DNA of 64,000 nucleotides, taken from the NCBI GenBank assembly GCA_050699715.1, contig JBOHFR010000020.1, positions 7,376 through 71,375 of the forward strand, in the 5' to 3' direction. Positions within the stretch are counted from its first letter, which is position 1; each line of letters starts with the position of its first letter. Position numbers and translations under genes: made by a program. This DNA is from GCA-003244245 sp050699715. GTDB taxonomy: Bacteria > Actinomycetota > Actinomycetes > Mycobacteriales > Pseudonocardiaceae. Under the pieces are notes generated by a model. That model ran no database searches and was not told the DNA's origin. It saw nothing but the letters and a program-made list of their open reading frames with translations. Below are positions 25,183-33,640 of this stretch, one piece after another.

Positions 25183-25270
25183 CTCGCTCTGGGATGGCTG
25201 ACTCGCTCTGGGATGCATCTGAAGCTCGCCAGAGCACGTGGCCCAGAGCGGGTGACCCCAGAGCGAGTGA
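25180..25270. repeat. Nested double hairpin at the end of the mshA-ybjN unit
   Basis: TGACTCGCTCTGGGATG occurs twice (25180-25196 and 25199-25215), the first overlapping the ybjN stop codon. Complementary copies follow: CCCAGAGCGGGT at 25242 and CCCAGAGCGAGT at 25257. The outer copies pair perfectly over 12 bp and the inner ones over 11 of 12. The structure probably ends transcription. Confidence 0.65.
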
Positions 25271-25871
25271 CGGAGTTTGGTGGCGGGGCGGCCCGGGGGG
25301 AGTCACACACTCAGGCTCGCCCCGCCACTGTTGTCCCGCGTCAACGGGTCCTCCTGGGTGGGGGGGACACCCAGGGACCCTGGCGGGCCGCAGTCCGCCG
25401 GGGGAGGACGGGCCGCGGGCTTCTGCTCACCTGCCCGGAAGTGCGGTGGGAGCGGCGAGGAGAGCGGTGACACACTCTCAGTTGGGAGAACGGATCTCAA
25501 GGCCTTCGCGGTAATTAATTTCAGCGTGACCCGATTGGCCTAGGGTGGATGTCGGTGTCCGCTCAGCGATGACCCGCCCGACCAGCGAGAGGTCACAGCT
25601 GGACCGCACCGGTAAGAAGGCCCCCTGGGTGCTGAGTAACATCCAGGACGGCCAGCGCGACAATACAGTGAGTGACAGCGAGCGGCAGCGAGTGTTGACG
25701 ACGGGCCGATGAGCGGAAAAAGGAGTAGTCAAGCGAGCCGTCACCCACCGTATCCTACCAGTTGCGCAGCGAGATTACCGTTCGATCGGCTGCATCTGGA
25801 ACGGAATGTCGCTAGGTACTGAGGTGCGACCGGACCGCTGGGTGTAGCATACGTCGATCTCTGGGAGGTAG
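25271..25871. other. Non-coding stretch with several GC-rich hairpins
   Basis: GTGGCGGGGC with GCCCCGCCAC (starting near 25278) and CTGGGTG with CACCCAG (near 25355) form further stems. The rest up to the RBS at about 25862 shows no recognisable gene. The last 100 bases should contain the promoter of the small gene at 25872. Confidence 0.5.
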
Positions 25872-26102
25872 ATGCACATGAGCATGGCAGCGATCCTGGC
25901 TGAGTTGCCGGACATGTGGCGTAGTGCGTTGACCACGCATGTGCCTGACCCGCAGGGTTGCTGCTGGGCTTGCCGCGACGAAAACGGTGTCGCGGCGGCT
26001 TGGCCGTGCCTGACCCGAGAGGTCGCCGAGGAAGCTAAGTATCTCTACGAGGGTGGGCTTCCGGGTACCTTCGGTGGTCGTCACGCCGCCCGCAGGGGTT
26101 GA
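25872..26102 (+). CDS. Small Cys-containing hypothetical protein
   Basis: A 76-residue protein with the pattern AELPDMWRSALTTHVPD, GCCWACRDENG and WPCLTREVAEEAKYLYEGG. The CxxC plus a third Cys after Trp-Pro could bind zinc. I recall similar short proteins in many actinobacteria, without known function. A GGGAGGTAG ribosome-binding site lies directly before the ATG. It stands alone between non-coding stretches. Confidence 0.6.
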   Translation: MHMSMAAILAELPDMWRSALTTHVPDPQGCCWACRDENGVAAAWPCLTREVAEEAKYLYEGGLPGTFGGRHAARRG

Positions 26103-26141
26103 CTGATGCACGCTTAGCCCGGAATGATGGGTCATCACAGC

Positions 26142-26215
26142 AATACTAGGAGCCCCAATACTAGGAGCCCCAATACTAGGAGCCCCAATACTAGGAGCCC
26201 CAATACTAGGAGCCC
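26142..26215. repeat. 15-bp tandem repeat, nearly five units
   Basis: The unit AATACTAGGAGCCCC is repeated without variation from 26142; the fifth copy lacks its last base. No gene is interrupted. Fifteen bases keep any frame, and the minus strand would read repeated GAPSI, but nothing else supports a protein. The spacer-free units rule out a CRISPR array. Confidence 0.9.
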
Positions 26216-26518
26216 GTTGCGCAAGGAACATGCGCAGGGAACCGCTGTGTAACCAGCCTGTCCCGGGGGGCGGGGGAAGCGGGCTACCAGCGGTTCCCTG
26301 CAACGACGGTGAGGGTGTCAGCAGGTTTTCCAGCACACCGTCGTCGTTGATTAATGTACGGGTAACCGGGCAGCCACGGCCAGTGCCCGATCGGGCCATT
26401 TGATTGAAGGTAGATTGGCTGTCTGTCATGGTGGTTCACCTTCCGGCTCCGCTGTGGGGACGCGTTGCCAGCCATACCTCGCGGGACCGCAGGTCGCGGC
26501 ACCTGGCAGGCTGTCGAT

Positions 26519-27274
26519 ATGAGCGTGGGCACCCTGATCCTGCTCCGCCACGGCGAGAGCGAGTGGAATGCTAAGAACCTGTTCACCGGATGGGTGGACG
26601 TGCCGTTGTCGGCTCGCGGCGAGAGCGAGGCGGTGCGCTGCGGTGAGTTGATCCGCGAGGCCGGGCTGGCGCCTGACGTGGTGCATACATCGCTGCTGCG
26701 CCGCGCGATCAGCACCGCCTACCTCGCACTCGACGTCGCCGGCCGGCACTGGATTCCGGTGCGCCGCGGCTGGCAGCTCAACGAGCGGCACTACGGGGCG
26801 CTGCAAGGCATGGACAAGGCGCAGATCCGCGAGGAGTACGGCGATGCGCAGTTCGCGCTGTGGCGCCGCTCCTACGACACCCGGCCACCGCTGATCGAGC
26901 CCGGCAGCGAGTTCAGCCAGGACGGCGACCCGCGATACGTCGGCGTCGACGTGCCCAGGACTGAGTGCCTGGCCGACGTGGTGGCCCGAATGCTGCCGTA
27001 TTGGGAATCGTCGATCGTCCCTGACCTGCGGGCCGGGTGCACCGTGCTGGTTGCCGCGCACGGCAACTCGCTGCGCGCGTTGATCAAGCACTTGGACGGG
27101 ATCGACGCACAGGCCATCGTCGGCCTCAATATCCCCACGGGCATCCCGCTGCGGTACGACTTTGTTGATCAGTCGGGGGATGATCAGTTGCGGCCCCTCG
27201 CTCGGGGTGGGACTTATCTTGATCCTGACGCGGCGGCCGACGCCATCGCTGAGGTCGCCCAGCAAGGCCGGTAG
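26519..27274 (+). CDS. gpmA: 2,3-bisphosphoglycerate-dependent phosphoglycerate mutase
   Basis: Interconverts 3- and 2-phosphoglycerate in glycolysis and gluconeogenesis in the cytoplasm. The 251-residue protein has the phosphohistidine motif LILLRHGESEWN, SLLRRAISTAYLAL, the LNERHYGALQG motif, and the second catalytic His in VLVAAHGNSLRALI. Start ATG 26519 gives the normal family length; the 26465 start adds an unlikely extension. It precedes senX3-regX3, as in mycobacteria. Confidence 0.95.
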   Translation: MSVGTLILLRHGESEWNAKNLFTGWVDVPLSARGESEAVRCGELIREAGLAPDVVHTSLLRRAISTAYLALDVAGRHWIPVRRGWQLNERHYGALQGMDKAQIREEYGDAQFALWRRSYDTRPPLIEPGSEFSQDGDPRYVGVDVPRTECLADVVARMLPYWESSIVPDLRAGCTVLVAAHGNSLRALIKHLDGIDAQAIVGLNIPTGIPLRYDFVDQSGDDQLRPLARGGTYLDPDAAADAIAEVAQQGR

Positions 27275-27310
27275 TTCGCCGCTCCGATCACCCGCGTAGC
27301 AGCCGGGGGA

Positions 27311-27338
27311 TGAACCCTTGGGTGAACCCCGGTTGAAC
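27311..27338 (-). promoter_or_regulatory. PHO-box-like direct repeats upstream of senX3-regX3
   Basis: TGAAC occurs at 27311, 27323 and 27334, spaced 12 and 11 bases. On the minus strand this reads as three GTTCA-type units (GTTCAACC, GTTCACCC, GTTCATCC). Units of GTTCACC spaced by 11 bases are the known binding pattern of PhoP/RegX3-type regulators in streptomycetes. The position, about 100 bases upstream of senX3, fits autoregulation under phosphate limitation. Confidence 0.75.
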
Positions 27339-27432
27339 GAAGGAGGAAGATTCGCCCTATTGCCGGTAATCTGGTCACGCCGGGTGCGCCGGCACTAGAG
27401 ATTGTACCCAGTCCGGTGATTACCATTGACGC

Positions 27433-28590
27433 GTGACACTCGCAGCTGTCGTGTTCATCGCGATCGGCACGCTGGTGGTCGGGCTGGGGGTGGGGATCCT
27501 GGTCGGCCGGCGCGCCGGCATATCGGCAACGCCGTCGTCCGGGGACGGCGCGACGGTTGCCGAGTTGGTTCAGCGGGTTGTGCTCTCCTCACACAACGGC
27601 GTCGTGCTGCTTGACCGGATGGGTGACGTGGTGCTGGCCAACCCGCCGGCCGTCGAGCTGGGCCTGGTTCACGGGTCGCGTCCGGATGAGCGCGCGCGCA
27701 AGGCCGCCGAGCAGGTGCGCGACACCGGTGAGGTGGTCCACGTCGATCTCTCGCCATTGGACCACGGTGCGCGATCCGGTCGCGGGCCTACCGCGGTGCT
27801 CGGGGAGGTCCGGCCGCTGGGGGATGAGTTCACCGTGATCGACGCGTCCGACGAATCGGACGCGGTTCGGCTCGAAGCGACCCGGCGGGACTTCGTGGCC
27901 AACGTCAGCCACGAGCTGAAGACCCCGGTCGGGGCGATGGCGCTGCTCGCCGAGGCAGTGCTGGACGCCGCCGAGGACCCGCACGAGGTGCGCCGGTTCG
28001 GCACCAAAATCCTCAATGAGGCTAACCGGTTGGGCACGCTGGTTACCGAGCTGATCGCGCTGTCTCGGCTGCAAGGCGCTGAGCGGCTCCCCGAATTGGC
28101 CACTGTTGAGGTCGACAAGGTAGTGCACGAGGCGCTGGATCGTTGCCGGCTGGCCGCTGAATCGGCCAACATCCGGATCACTGTCGACCCGCCCAGTGGG
28201 CTGTTGCTCAACGGTGACGCGACGCTGCTGATCACCGCGCTGTCCAACTTGCTCAACAATGCGGTGTCCTACTCGTCGGGGGGCAGCCCGGTGTCGGTCA
28301 GCAGGCGGCTGGAGAACGGTTTCGTGGAGATCGCCGTTACCGACCGCGGCCTCGGCATCGCCCATGAGCACCAGGAACGCGTGTTCGAGCGGTTCTTCCG
28401 GATCGATCAGGGGCGCAGTCGATCGACCGGCGGCACCGGGTTGGGGTTAGCGATCGTCAAGCACGTCGCCGCCAACCACGGCGGTGAGGTTGAGCTGTGG
28501 AGCAAGCCCGGCGTCGGCTCCACCTTCACCCTGCGGATTCCGGCGCGTTCGGCAACCCACAGCGCGTGTTATCGACACCCGAGTACGTGA
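27433..28590 (+). CDS. senX3: Phosphate-responsive sensor histidine kinase
   Basis: Membrane sensor kinase of the SenX3-RegX3 system, which controls phosphate acquisition. The 385-residue protein has one clear N-terminal transmembrane helix (about 5-25), a degenerate PAS-like domain (about 45-140), the phosphoacceptor H160 in FVANVSHELKTPVGAMA, an N-box (LSNLLNNAV), and the G1/G2 ATP motifs (VTDRGLGIAHEHQ; GGTGLGLAIVKHV). The GTG start lies 7 bases after TACCAT, a -10-like hexamer, so the transcript may be leaderless. It is followed by regX3 after 10 bases. Confidence 0.92.
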   Translation: MTLAAVVFIAIGTLVVGLGVGILVGRRAGISATPSSGDGATVAELVQRVVLSSHNGVVLLDRMGDVVLANPPAVELGLVHGSRPDERARKAAEQVRDTGEVVHVDLSPLDHGARSGRGPTAVLGEVRPLGDEFTVIDASDESDAVRLEATRRDFVANVSHELKTPVGAMALLAEAVLDAAEDPHEVRRFGTKILNEANRLGTLVTELIALSRLQGAERLPELATVEVDKVVHEALDRCRLAAESANIRITVDPPSGLLLNGDATLLITALSNLLNNAVSYSSGGSPVSVSRRLENGFVEIAVTDRGLGIAHEHQERVFERFFRIDQGRSRSTGGTGLGLAIVKHVAANHGGEVELWSKPGVGSTFTLRIPARSATHSACYRHPST

Positions 28591-28600
28591 GAGGTTCGCC

Positions 28601-29305
28601 ATGATCAGAGTGCTGATCGTCGAGGACGAGGAGGACTTCGCTGACCCGCTGGCCTTCTTGCTCCGCAAGGAGGGCTTCGCGCCGGCGGTGGCCACCACCG
28701 GGTCTGCGGCGTTGGAGGAGTTCGACCGCAATGGAGCCGACATCGTGCTGCTCGACCTCATGCTTCCCGGGATGAGCGGCACCGACGTCTGCAAGCAACT
28801 GCGGGCACGCTCCTCGGTCCCGGTGATCATGGTGACCGCGCGGGACAGCGAGATCGACAAGGTCGTGGGGCTGGAGCTCGGCGCCGACGACTACGTCACC
28901 AAGCCCTATTCGGCCCGTGAGCTCATCGCGCGGATCCGTGCGGTGCTGCGCCGTGGCGGGGAGGTCCCGGACGGCTCGGTTGCCACCATCGCCACGTCCG
29001 GGCCGGTAGTGCTGGAGGCTGGGCCGGTGCGGATGGACGTCGAGCGACATACCGTCACCGTGGCCGAGCGGCAAGTGGGGCTGCCGCTCAAGGAGTTTGA
29101 CCTGCTGGAGTACCTCTTGCGCAACGTGGGCCGGGTGCTCACTCGCGGCCAGCTCATCGATCGAGTATGGGGAGCGGACTACGTCGGTGACACCAAGACC
29201 CTGGACGTGCACGTCAAGCGGTTGCGCTCCAAGATCGAGCAGGATCCCTCGTCGCCCCAGCACCTGCTCACCGTCCGCGGACTTGGCTATAAATACGATG
29301 CTTGA
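28601..29305 (+). CDS. regX3: Response regulator, OmpR/PhoB type
   Basis: Partner of SenX3 and regulator of the pho regulon. The receiver domain (1-115) has the acidic pair in VLIVEDEEDF, phosphoacceptor D52 in DIVLLDLMLPG, the Thr in MVTARD and Lys in YVTKPYSARE. The winged-helix DNA-binding domain (about 135-233) contains LKEFDLLEYLLRNVGRVLTR and LDVHVKRLRSKIEQDP. ATG 28601 gives the normal length. It likely binds the repeat array at 27311-27338. Confidence 0.94.
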   Translation: MIRVLIVEDEEDFADPLAFLLRKEGFAPAVATTGSAALEEFDRNGADIVLLDLMLPGMSGTDVCKQLRARSSVPVIMVTARDSEIDKVVGLELGADDYVTKPYSARELIARIRAVLRRGGEVPDGSVATIATSGPVVLEAGPVRMDVERHTVTVAERQVGLPLKEFDLLEYLLRNVGRVLTRGQLIDRVWGADYVGDTKTLDVHVKRLRSKIEQDPSSPQHLLTVRGLGYKYDA

Positions 29306-29335
29306 GCTCGGTTCCGAAAGGTAGCGTGGCCTCTC

Positions 29336-30355
29336 GTGCGGCTCGGTGTCCTTGATGTGGGTTCTAATACCGTCCACCTGCTGGTGGTGGACGCGCATCG
29401 CGGCGCTCACCCGTTGCCCCAGACCTCGGAGAAGTCGGTGCTGCGGTTGGCTGAGCAGATGGACGCCCGCGGGGAGATCACCCGTGCGGGAGCTGATCAC
29501 GTGATCCGCACCGTGCACGCCGCCGTCGAGTCCGCGGCCGCGATGGGCTGCGAGGACCTGATGGCCTTCGCCACGTCGGCGGTGCGCGATGCCTCCAACT
29601 CCGCCGCGGTGCTGAACCGGGTGCATGCCGAGACCGGAGTCGAGCTGGAGGTCCTCTCCGGCGAGGAGGAGGCCATCCTCACGTTCCTCGCGGTCCGCCG
29701 GTGGTGTGGCTGGTCGGCGGGCCGATTGCTCATGGTGGACGTCGGCGGGGGGTCCCTGGAGATCGCCAGTGGGATCGACGAGGAACCTGATGTGGCGGTG
29801 TCCCTGCCGCTGGGCGCCGGCCGGCTCACCCGGTCCTGGTTGACCCACGACCCGCCCGACCCGCCGCGCCGTCGTGAGCTGGAGACCTTACGCGAGTACA
29901 TCGTCGAGCAGCTCGTGCAACCGGCCCACAAGTTGCGTGAGGCCGGCGCACCGGACCGGGTAGTGGGCACCTCGAAGACAATCCGGTCGCTGGCCCGGCT
30001 CAGCGGTGCCGCGCCATCCTCGGCGGGCCCTCGGGTCCGGCGTACGCTCACCGATGCCGGCCTGCGCCAGGTGATCGCTTTCATCTCCCGGATGAGCGCC
30101 GAGGACCTGGCCGAGCTGGAGGGAGTCAGCGCCAGCCGATCCCACCAACTCGTCGCTGGAGCCCTGGTGATCCAGGCCACGATGCGCGCTCTTGAGGTCG
30201 ACGTGATGGATCTTTGTCCGTGGGCGTTGCGGGAAGGTGTGATTTTGCGAAGGCTGGACTGGTTGGATTGGTTGGACGGAACCGACCGGACGGCGCAGCC
30301 GGGGCGCCGCCCACCTCGACGGACTAGACGCGCAGCGGCACGGGGTGCACGCTGA
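29336..30355 (+). CDS. ppx: Ppx/GppA-type exopolyphosphatase
   Basis: Hydrolyses terminal phosphates of polyphosphate or (p)ppGpp. The 339-residue protein has the ASKHA-fold phosphate loops VLDVGSNTVHLLVVD and LMVDVGGGSLEIASG, the AFATSAVRDASNS segment and SGEEEAILTFLA. It is the short one-domain type seen in mycobacteria. An Arg-rich tail of about 20 residues is added at the end. The position after senX3-regX3 and before the next two genes matches the mycobacterial order. Confidence 0.9.
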   Translation: MRLGVLDVGSNTVHLLVVDAHRGAHPLPQTSEKSVLRLAEQMDARGEITRAGADHVIRTVHAAVESAAAMGCEDLMAFATSAVRDASNSAAVLNRVHAETGVELEVLSGEEEAILTFLAVRRWCGWSAGRLLMVDVGGGSLEIASGIDEEPDVAVSLPLGAGRLTRSWLTHDPPDPPRRRELETLREYIVEQLVQPAHKLREAGAPDRVVGTSKTIRSLARLSGAAPSSAGPRVRRTLTDAGLRQVIAFISRMSAEDLAELEGVSASRSHQLVAGALVIQATMRALEVDVMDLCPWALREGVILRRLDWLDWLDGTDRTAQPGRRPPRRTRRAAARGAR

Positions 30356-30361
30356 GAGATC

Positions 30362-31138
30362 ATGAGGCGCAGTAGCGAGCCTGAAGAGCGGGCGCAGTTC
30401 ACCGTGGCTGAGCTGCTGGCCCGGTATGGCGAGGTGGCCCCGACCACCGGGCGGCGGCACCGCCGGGCTGCTGAGGACGCTCACCCAACGGCGGACACCG
30501 CCGCGCAGCCGGCTGTTGCGCCTGTCGTGGAGCGGAACTGGGTTGGCACCGGCGACCCGGACTTGTTCCGGAGCTATTCGCCCCAGCATGATTCAACTGC
30601 TTCAACGCAGCCGCACCTCAACGGTCGCGCCGGCCGAGGGTGGACCCCAGCGGTAGGCCCACCGTCGGTGGTCGCGGGACGAGTACCGGTCCCCTCGCCG
30701 CTGGTCGCCAGGCGACCACCGCTTAACTGGACCGCGCTGCCCGACGGCCCGGTCACCGACCAGTTACCGCGGCTTGATCCAGTCTCCGTAGACCCCGTCG
30801 CCCCCGCACCCCGTGCCATTCCTGAGCGCAATGAGAACGCCGCCGCCGATGCGGCCCAGGCGCGGGAGCCCGGCTCCCCGTTGTGGGAGTGGGCCGTGAT
30901 GGTGAGCCAGATCGGAATCGGTGTCGTCGGGGGTGCTGCGCTGTGGCTGATCTGCGAGTGGCTCTGGCAGCGGATTCCGGTGGTGGCGCTGGTCGTGGCC
31001 CTGGCTGTGATCACCGGGCTGGTGTGGGTGGTTCGTCGGGTTCGCTGCGCCGAGGACCTGCAGACGACGGTGATCGCGGTGCTCGTCGGCCTGTTCGTCA
31101 CGGTGTCCCCGGCAGCGCTGCTGCTTGTCGGCCGATAG
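30362..31138 (+). CDS. Conserved membrane protein with disordered N-terminus
   Basis: A 258-residue protein. The first ~170 residues are Pro/Arg/Ala-rich and probably disordered, beginning with a short conserved helix (FTVAELLARYGEV). The C-terminal ~85 residues hold three hydrophobic helices (around IGIGVVGGAALWLICEW, VVALVVALAVITGLVWVV, and TVIAVLVGLFVTVSPAAL). The gene starts 7 bases after ppx and ends 4 bases before the next gene, so all three are one operon. Function unknown. Confidence 0.7.
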   Translation: MRRSSEPEERAQFTVAELLARYGEVAPTTGRRHRRAAEDAHPTADTAAQPAVAPVVERNWVGTGDPDLFRSYSPQHDSTASTQPHLNGRAGRGWTPAVGPPSVVAGRVPVPSPLVARRPPLNWTALPDGPVTDQLPRLDPVSVDPVAPAPRAIPERNENAAADAAQAREPGSPLWEWAVMVSQIGIGVVGGAALWLICEWLWQRIPVVALVVALAVITGLVWVVRRVRCAEDLQTTVIAVLVGLFVTVSPAALLLVGR

Positions 31139-31141
31139 CCG

Positions 31142-31927
31142 GTGTCTGCGGTCGGCTCGATCCGAGTGGCCCTGTCCACTGCCTCGGTGTGGCCCGAGTC
31201 GACCGCTGTGGCCTTCGAGCTGGCCGCCGAGCTTGGCTACGATGGTGTCGAGGTGATGGTCTGGGGCGATCCGATCAGTCAGGACGTCACCGCTCTCACG
31301 GCGTTGGCGACTCGCCACCGGATGCCGGTGCTCGCCGTGCACGCCCCCTGCTTGCTCATCACCCAGCGGGTGTGGGGGGCGGATCCGGTGGTTCGACTGG
31401 ATCGCACTGTGCGGGCGGCCACCGAGCTGGGCGCCGAGGTGGTGGTGGTACACCCCCCGTTTCGCTGGCAACGGGACTATGCCACGGGCTTCGCCCAGCA
31501 GATCGCCGCGCTGGAGGCCTCCTCCGGGCTCACGATCGCGGTGGAGAACATGTTCCCGGTGCGCCGTGGCCGGTTGGCGGTCTCCAGCTATGTGCCCTCA
31601 CCGGACCCGACCGACGTCGGGTACTCGCACTACACGCTGGACCTCTCGCATACCGCCGCGGCTGGCGTCGACGCGGTGGCGATGGCGCAGCGGATGGGGT
31701 CGCAGCTGGCGCACCTGCATCTGGCCGACGGCAGCGGTGCGCCCCGTGACGAGCACCTGGTGCCCGGTCGGGGTAGTCAGCCGTGCGCCGAGGTGTGCCG
31801 GGCGCTGGGGGACTGCGGGTTCACCGGCACCGCGGTACTCGAGGTGAGTACTCGCCGGGCCCGCACCCGCCCGGAGCGCCGCGCCGTCTTGACCGAGGCG
31901 TTACTCTTCGCACGCCTGCACTTGTGA
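31142..31927 (+). CDS. Sugar phosphate isomerase/epimerase family protein
   Basis: A 261-residue TIM-barrel protein of the xylose isomerase-like AP endonuclease 2 family. Landmarks are ELAAELGYDGVEVMVWGDPI, a Lxx-H-x-P motif in VLAVHAPCLL, VVVHPPF, the metal-binding Glu in LTIAVENMFPV, and LDLSHTAAAG plus LAHLHLADGS. It is the last gene of the ppx operon, as in mycobacteria. The substrate is unknown. Confidence 0.85.
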   Translation: MSAVGSIRVALSTASVWPESTAVAFELAAELGYDGVEVMVWGDPISQDVTALTALATRHRMPVLAVHAPCLLITQRVWGADPVVRLDRTVRAATELGAEVVVVHPPFRWQRDYATGFAQQIAALEASSGLTIAVENMFPVRRGRLAVSSYVPSPDPTDVGYSHYTLDLSHTAAAGVDAVAMAQRMGSQLAHLHLADGSGAPRDEHLVPGRGSQPCAEVCRALGDCGFTGTAVLEVSTRRARTRPERRAVLTEALLFARLHL

Positions 31928-32034
31928 GCGTGCCCAACGACGAGTCACTAGGCTCCACACGCCTGTCTTGTCATGTGCTGCTCCGGGCGGCGGCGGATAT
32001 CACCACTGGTCACAAAGGAGTGTGAAGGCTTGTC

Positions 32035-32232
32035 ATGAACATGGTCATCGTCCTCGAGATCGTCCTCGGGATCCTGCTGCTCGCGGCGGCTGTGCGGTTC
32101 GCGGTGCGGGATGCCCAGCAACGCCGCCCTGACAGCTTGCAGCAAGAATTCGAGCCTGAGCACACACCCGAGGAGCACGGCGGCGAGCGTCAGGCCGAAC
32201 AGCACCCGAGTGGGGTCGCAGACCGGGCGTGA
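32035..32232 (+). CDS. Small single-helix membrane protein
   Basis: A 65-residue protein with one N-terminal hydrophobic helix (MNMVIVLEIVLGILLLAAAV) and a charged, Glu-rich cytoplasmic or exported tail. The AAAGGAG upstream is about 15 bases from the ATG, somewhat far. A perfect 13-bp terminator hairpin follows at once, so it is probably transcribed alone. No family recognised. Confidence 0.5.
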   Translation: MNMVIVLEIVLGILLLAAAVRFAVRDAQQRRPDSLQQEFEPEHTPEEHGGERQAEQHPSGVADRA

Positions 32233-32234
32233 CG

Positions 32235-32268
32235 GTTGAGCGGGGCCTAGCTACCGGCCCCGCTCAAC
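32235..32268. terminator. Strong hairpin terminator
   Basis: GTTGAGCGGGGCC (32235-32247) pairs perfectly with GGCCCCGCTCAAC (32256-32268) over 13 bp with an 8-base loop, 3 bases after the preceding stop codon. There is no U-tract, which is common for actinobacterial terminators. Confidence 0.8.
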
Positions 32269-32386
32269 ACACGCGCCAACCTCCGCAAGTGGAGGGTGTG
32301 GTGGTCCTGCTCACACGATGACCAGACACACCATCCGGGCTGCTGGGTCGTTCTTCAGTCGAGACGACACGGCGGCGAGGGTGAGT

Positions 32387-33613
32387 ATGGCAAAAATAGG
32401 TCGGTTGAGTGATTGGCGGCAGCGTTCGCCCCAGCGCCTGTTGAGATGGGTGGTGGCGATGATTGTGGTGCTTACTCCCTGCACCACAATTCTTTTCCTT
32501 CCCACGGCCCATGGCGAAGTGCCGGTGCGGCCAGCTGGGTCAGTATTGCCGGTGGTGCCGGTCGTGTCGGCTCAGGTGGTCACACAGCCCAGCGATGGAG
32601 CCAGCGGTGTCACCCCGACCGCCCCCGTGGGAGTGTCAGTTAGTCATGGTGTGCTCACTGCGGTGTCGCTGGCCGATCCCCAAGGCAAGGCGGTGGCCGG
32701 GCAGTTCTCATCGGACATGTCACGTTGGACGACCACTGAGCCCCTGGGCTACGCCAAGACCTACACCTGGTCGGGTACTGCCACGGGAATCGACCGCCAA
32801 CCCCGCGCGATCACCGGATCGTTCCAGACGGTCAACCCCGAGCGCCTGATCAGCGGGCAGCTCAACGTCGCCGACAACGCCACCTACGGCATCGCCATGC
32901 CGATCGCGCTGACCTTCAGTTCCAAGGTTGTCGATAAGGCTGCCGTGCAAAAAGCTTTGTCGGTGCACCCCTCGGTGCCCACTGAGGGGTCCTGGGCGTG
33001 GCTGGATGACACCACGGTGCACTGGCGGCCTAAGACCTACTTCGCCCCCAACACCCGGGTCAGCGTGACCGCGAAGCTCTACGGCTTAGCCATGGGCGGC
33101 GGCGCCTTCGGCCGCGAGGACATCGCCTCCACCTTTGCCATCGGTCGGTCTTACATACTGCGAGGCGATACCCGCACTCACCGGTTGATGGCCTACGCCA
33201 ACGGGGTCCAGGTTGCCGACTACCCGGCCAGTTACGGGTTGGACTCCGATGCTGGCCGAGTGACCCACAGCGGAACCCACGTGGTGCTGAGCAAATACCC
33301 GGTGTTCTACATGAGCAACCCGAGGTATCATTACAAGAATGTTGAAGCCCGGTGGGCGGTGCGGGTCTCCAACAATGGTGAGTTCATCCACTCGGCGCCG
33401 TGGTCGGTGGGCCAGCAGGGCAGGACCAACGTCTCTCACGGTTGCGTCAACCTCGCTCCGAATAACGCGGCGGCCGTCTTCAACGCGGTCTTGCCCGGAG
33501 ACCCCGTCGAAATCATTGGTTCCCCCCGGCAACTAGTGTCCCGAGACGGCGACTATTACGACTGGACCATTCCCTGGGCGACCTGGGAAGCTATGTCCGC
33601 CGCTCCGGCTTAA
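32387..33613 (+). CDS. L,D-transpeptidase (YkuD domain, Ig-like N-terminus)
   Basis: Forms 3-3 peptidoglycan cross-links outside the membrane. The 408-residue protein has a signal-anchor (LLRWVVAMIVVLTPCTTILF), an Ig-like region (about 60-250), and the YkuD catalytic domain with the Cys in TNVSHGCVNLAPNNA and an upstream His in GEFIHSAPW. A C-terminal tail (DYYDWTIPWATWEAM) is typical of the LdtMt2-like branch. ATG 32387 is preferred; an earlier ATG at 32318 would extend the cytoplasmic end. Confidence 0.9.
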   Translation: MAKIGRLSDWRQRSPQRLLRWVVAMIVVLTPCTTILFLPTAHGEVPVRPAGSVLPVVPVVSAQVVTQPSDGASGVTPTAPVGVSVSHGVLTAVSLADPQGKAVAGQFSSDMSRWTTTEPLGYAKTYTWSGTATGIDRQPRAITGSFQTVNPERLISGQLNVADNATYGIAMPIALTFSSKVVDKAAVQKALSVHPSVPTEGSWAWLDDTTVHWRPKTYFAPNTRVSVTAKLYGLAMGGGAFGREDIASTFAIGRSYILRGDTRTHRLMAYANGVQVADYPASYGLDSDAGRVTHSGTHVVLSKYPVFYMSNPRYHYKNVEARWAVRVSNNGEFIHSAPWSVGQQGRTNVSHGCVNLAPNNAAAVFNAVLPGDPVEIIGSPRQLVSRDGDYYDWTIPWATWEAMSAAPA

Positions 33614-33640
33614 AAACAGGCGGCGCAACGGGCGATACGC

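Noticed and set aside
26142..26215. Possible CRISPR array
   Set aside because: Units are 15 bp and directly adjacent, with no spacers and no cas genes in the window.
25812..26429. A 205-codon minus-strand frame through the 15-bp satellite
   Set aside because: It has a plausible RBS and start (MTDSQSTFNQM) but no family resemblance, contains the satellite as repeated GAPSI, and ends antisense to the small Cys protein gene. A short peptide gene at its start cannot be excluded.
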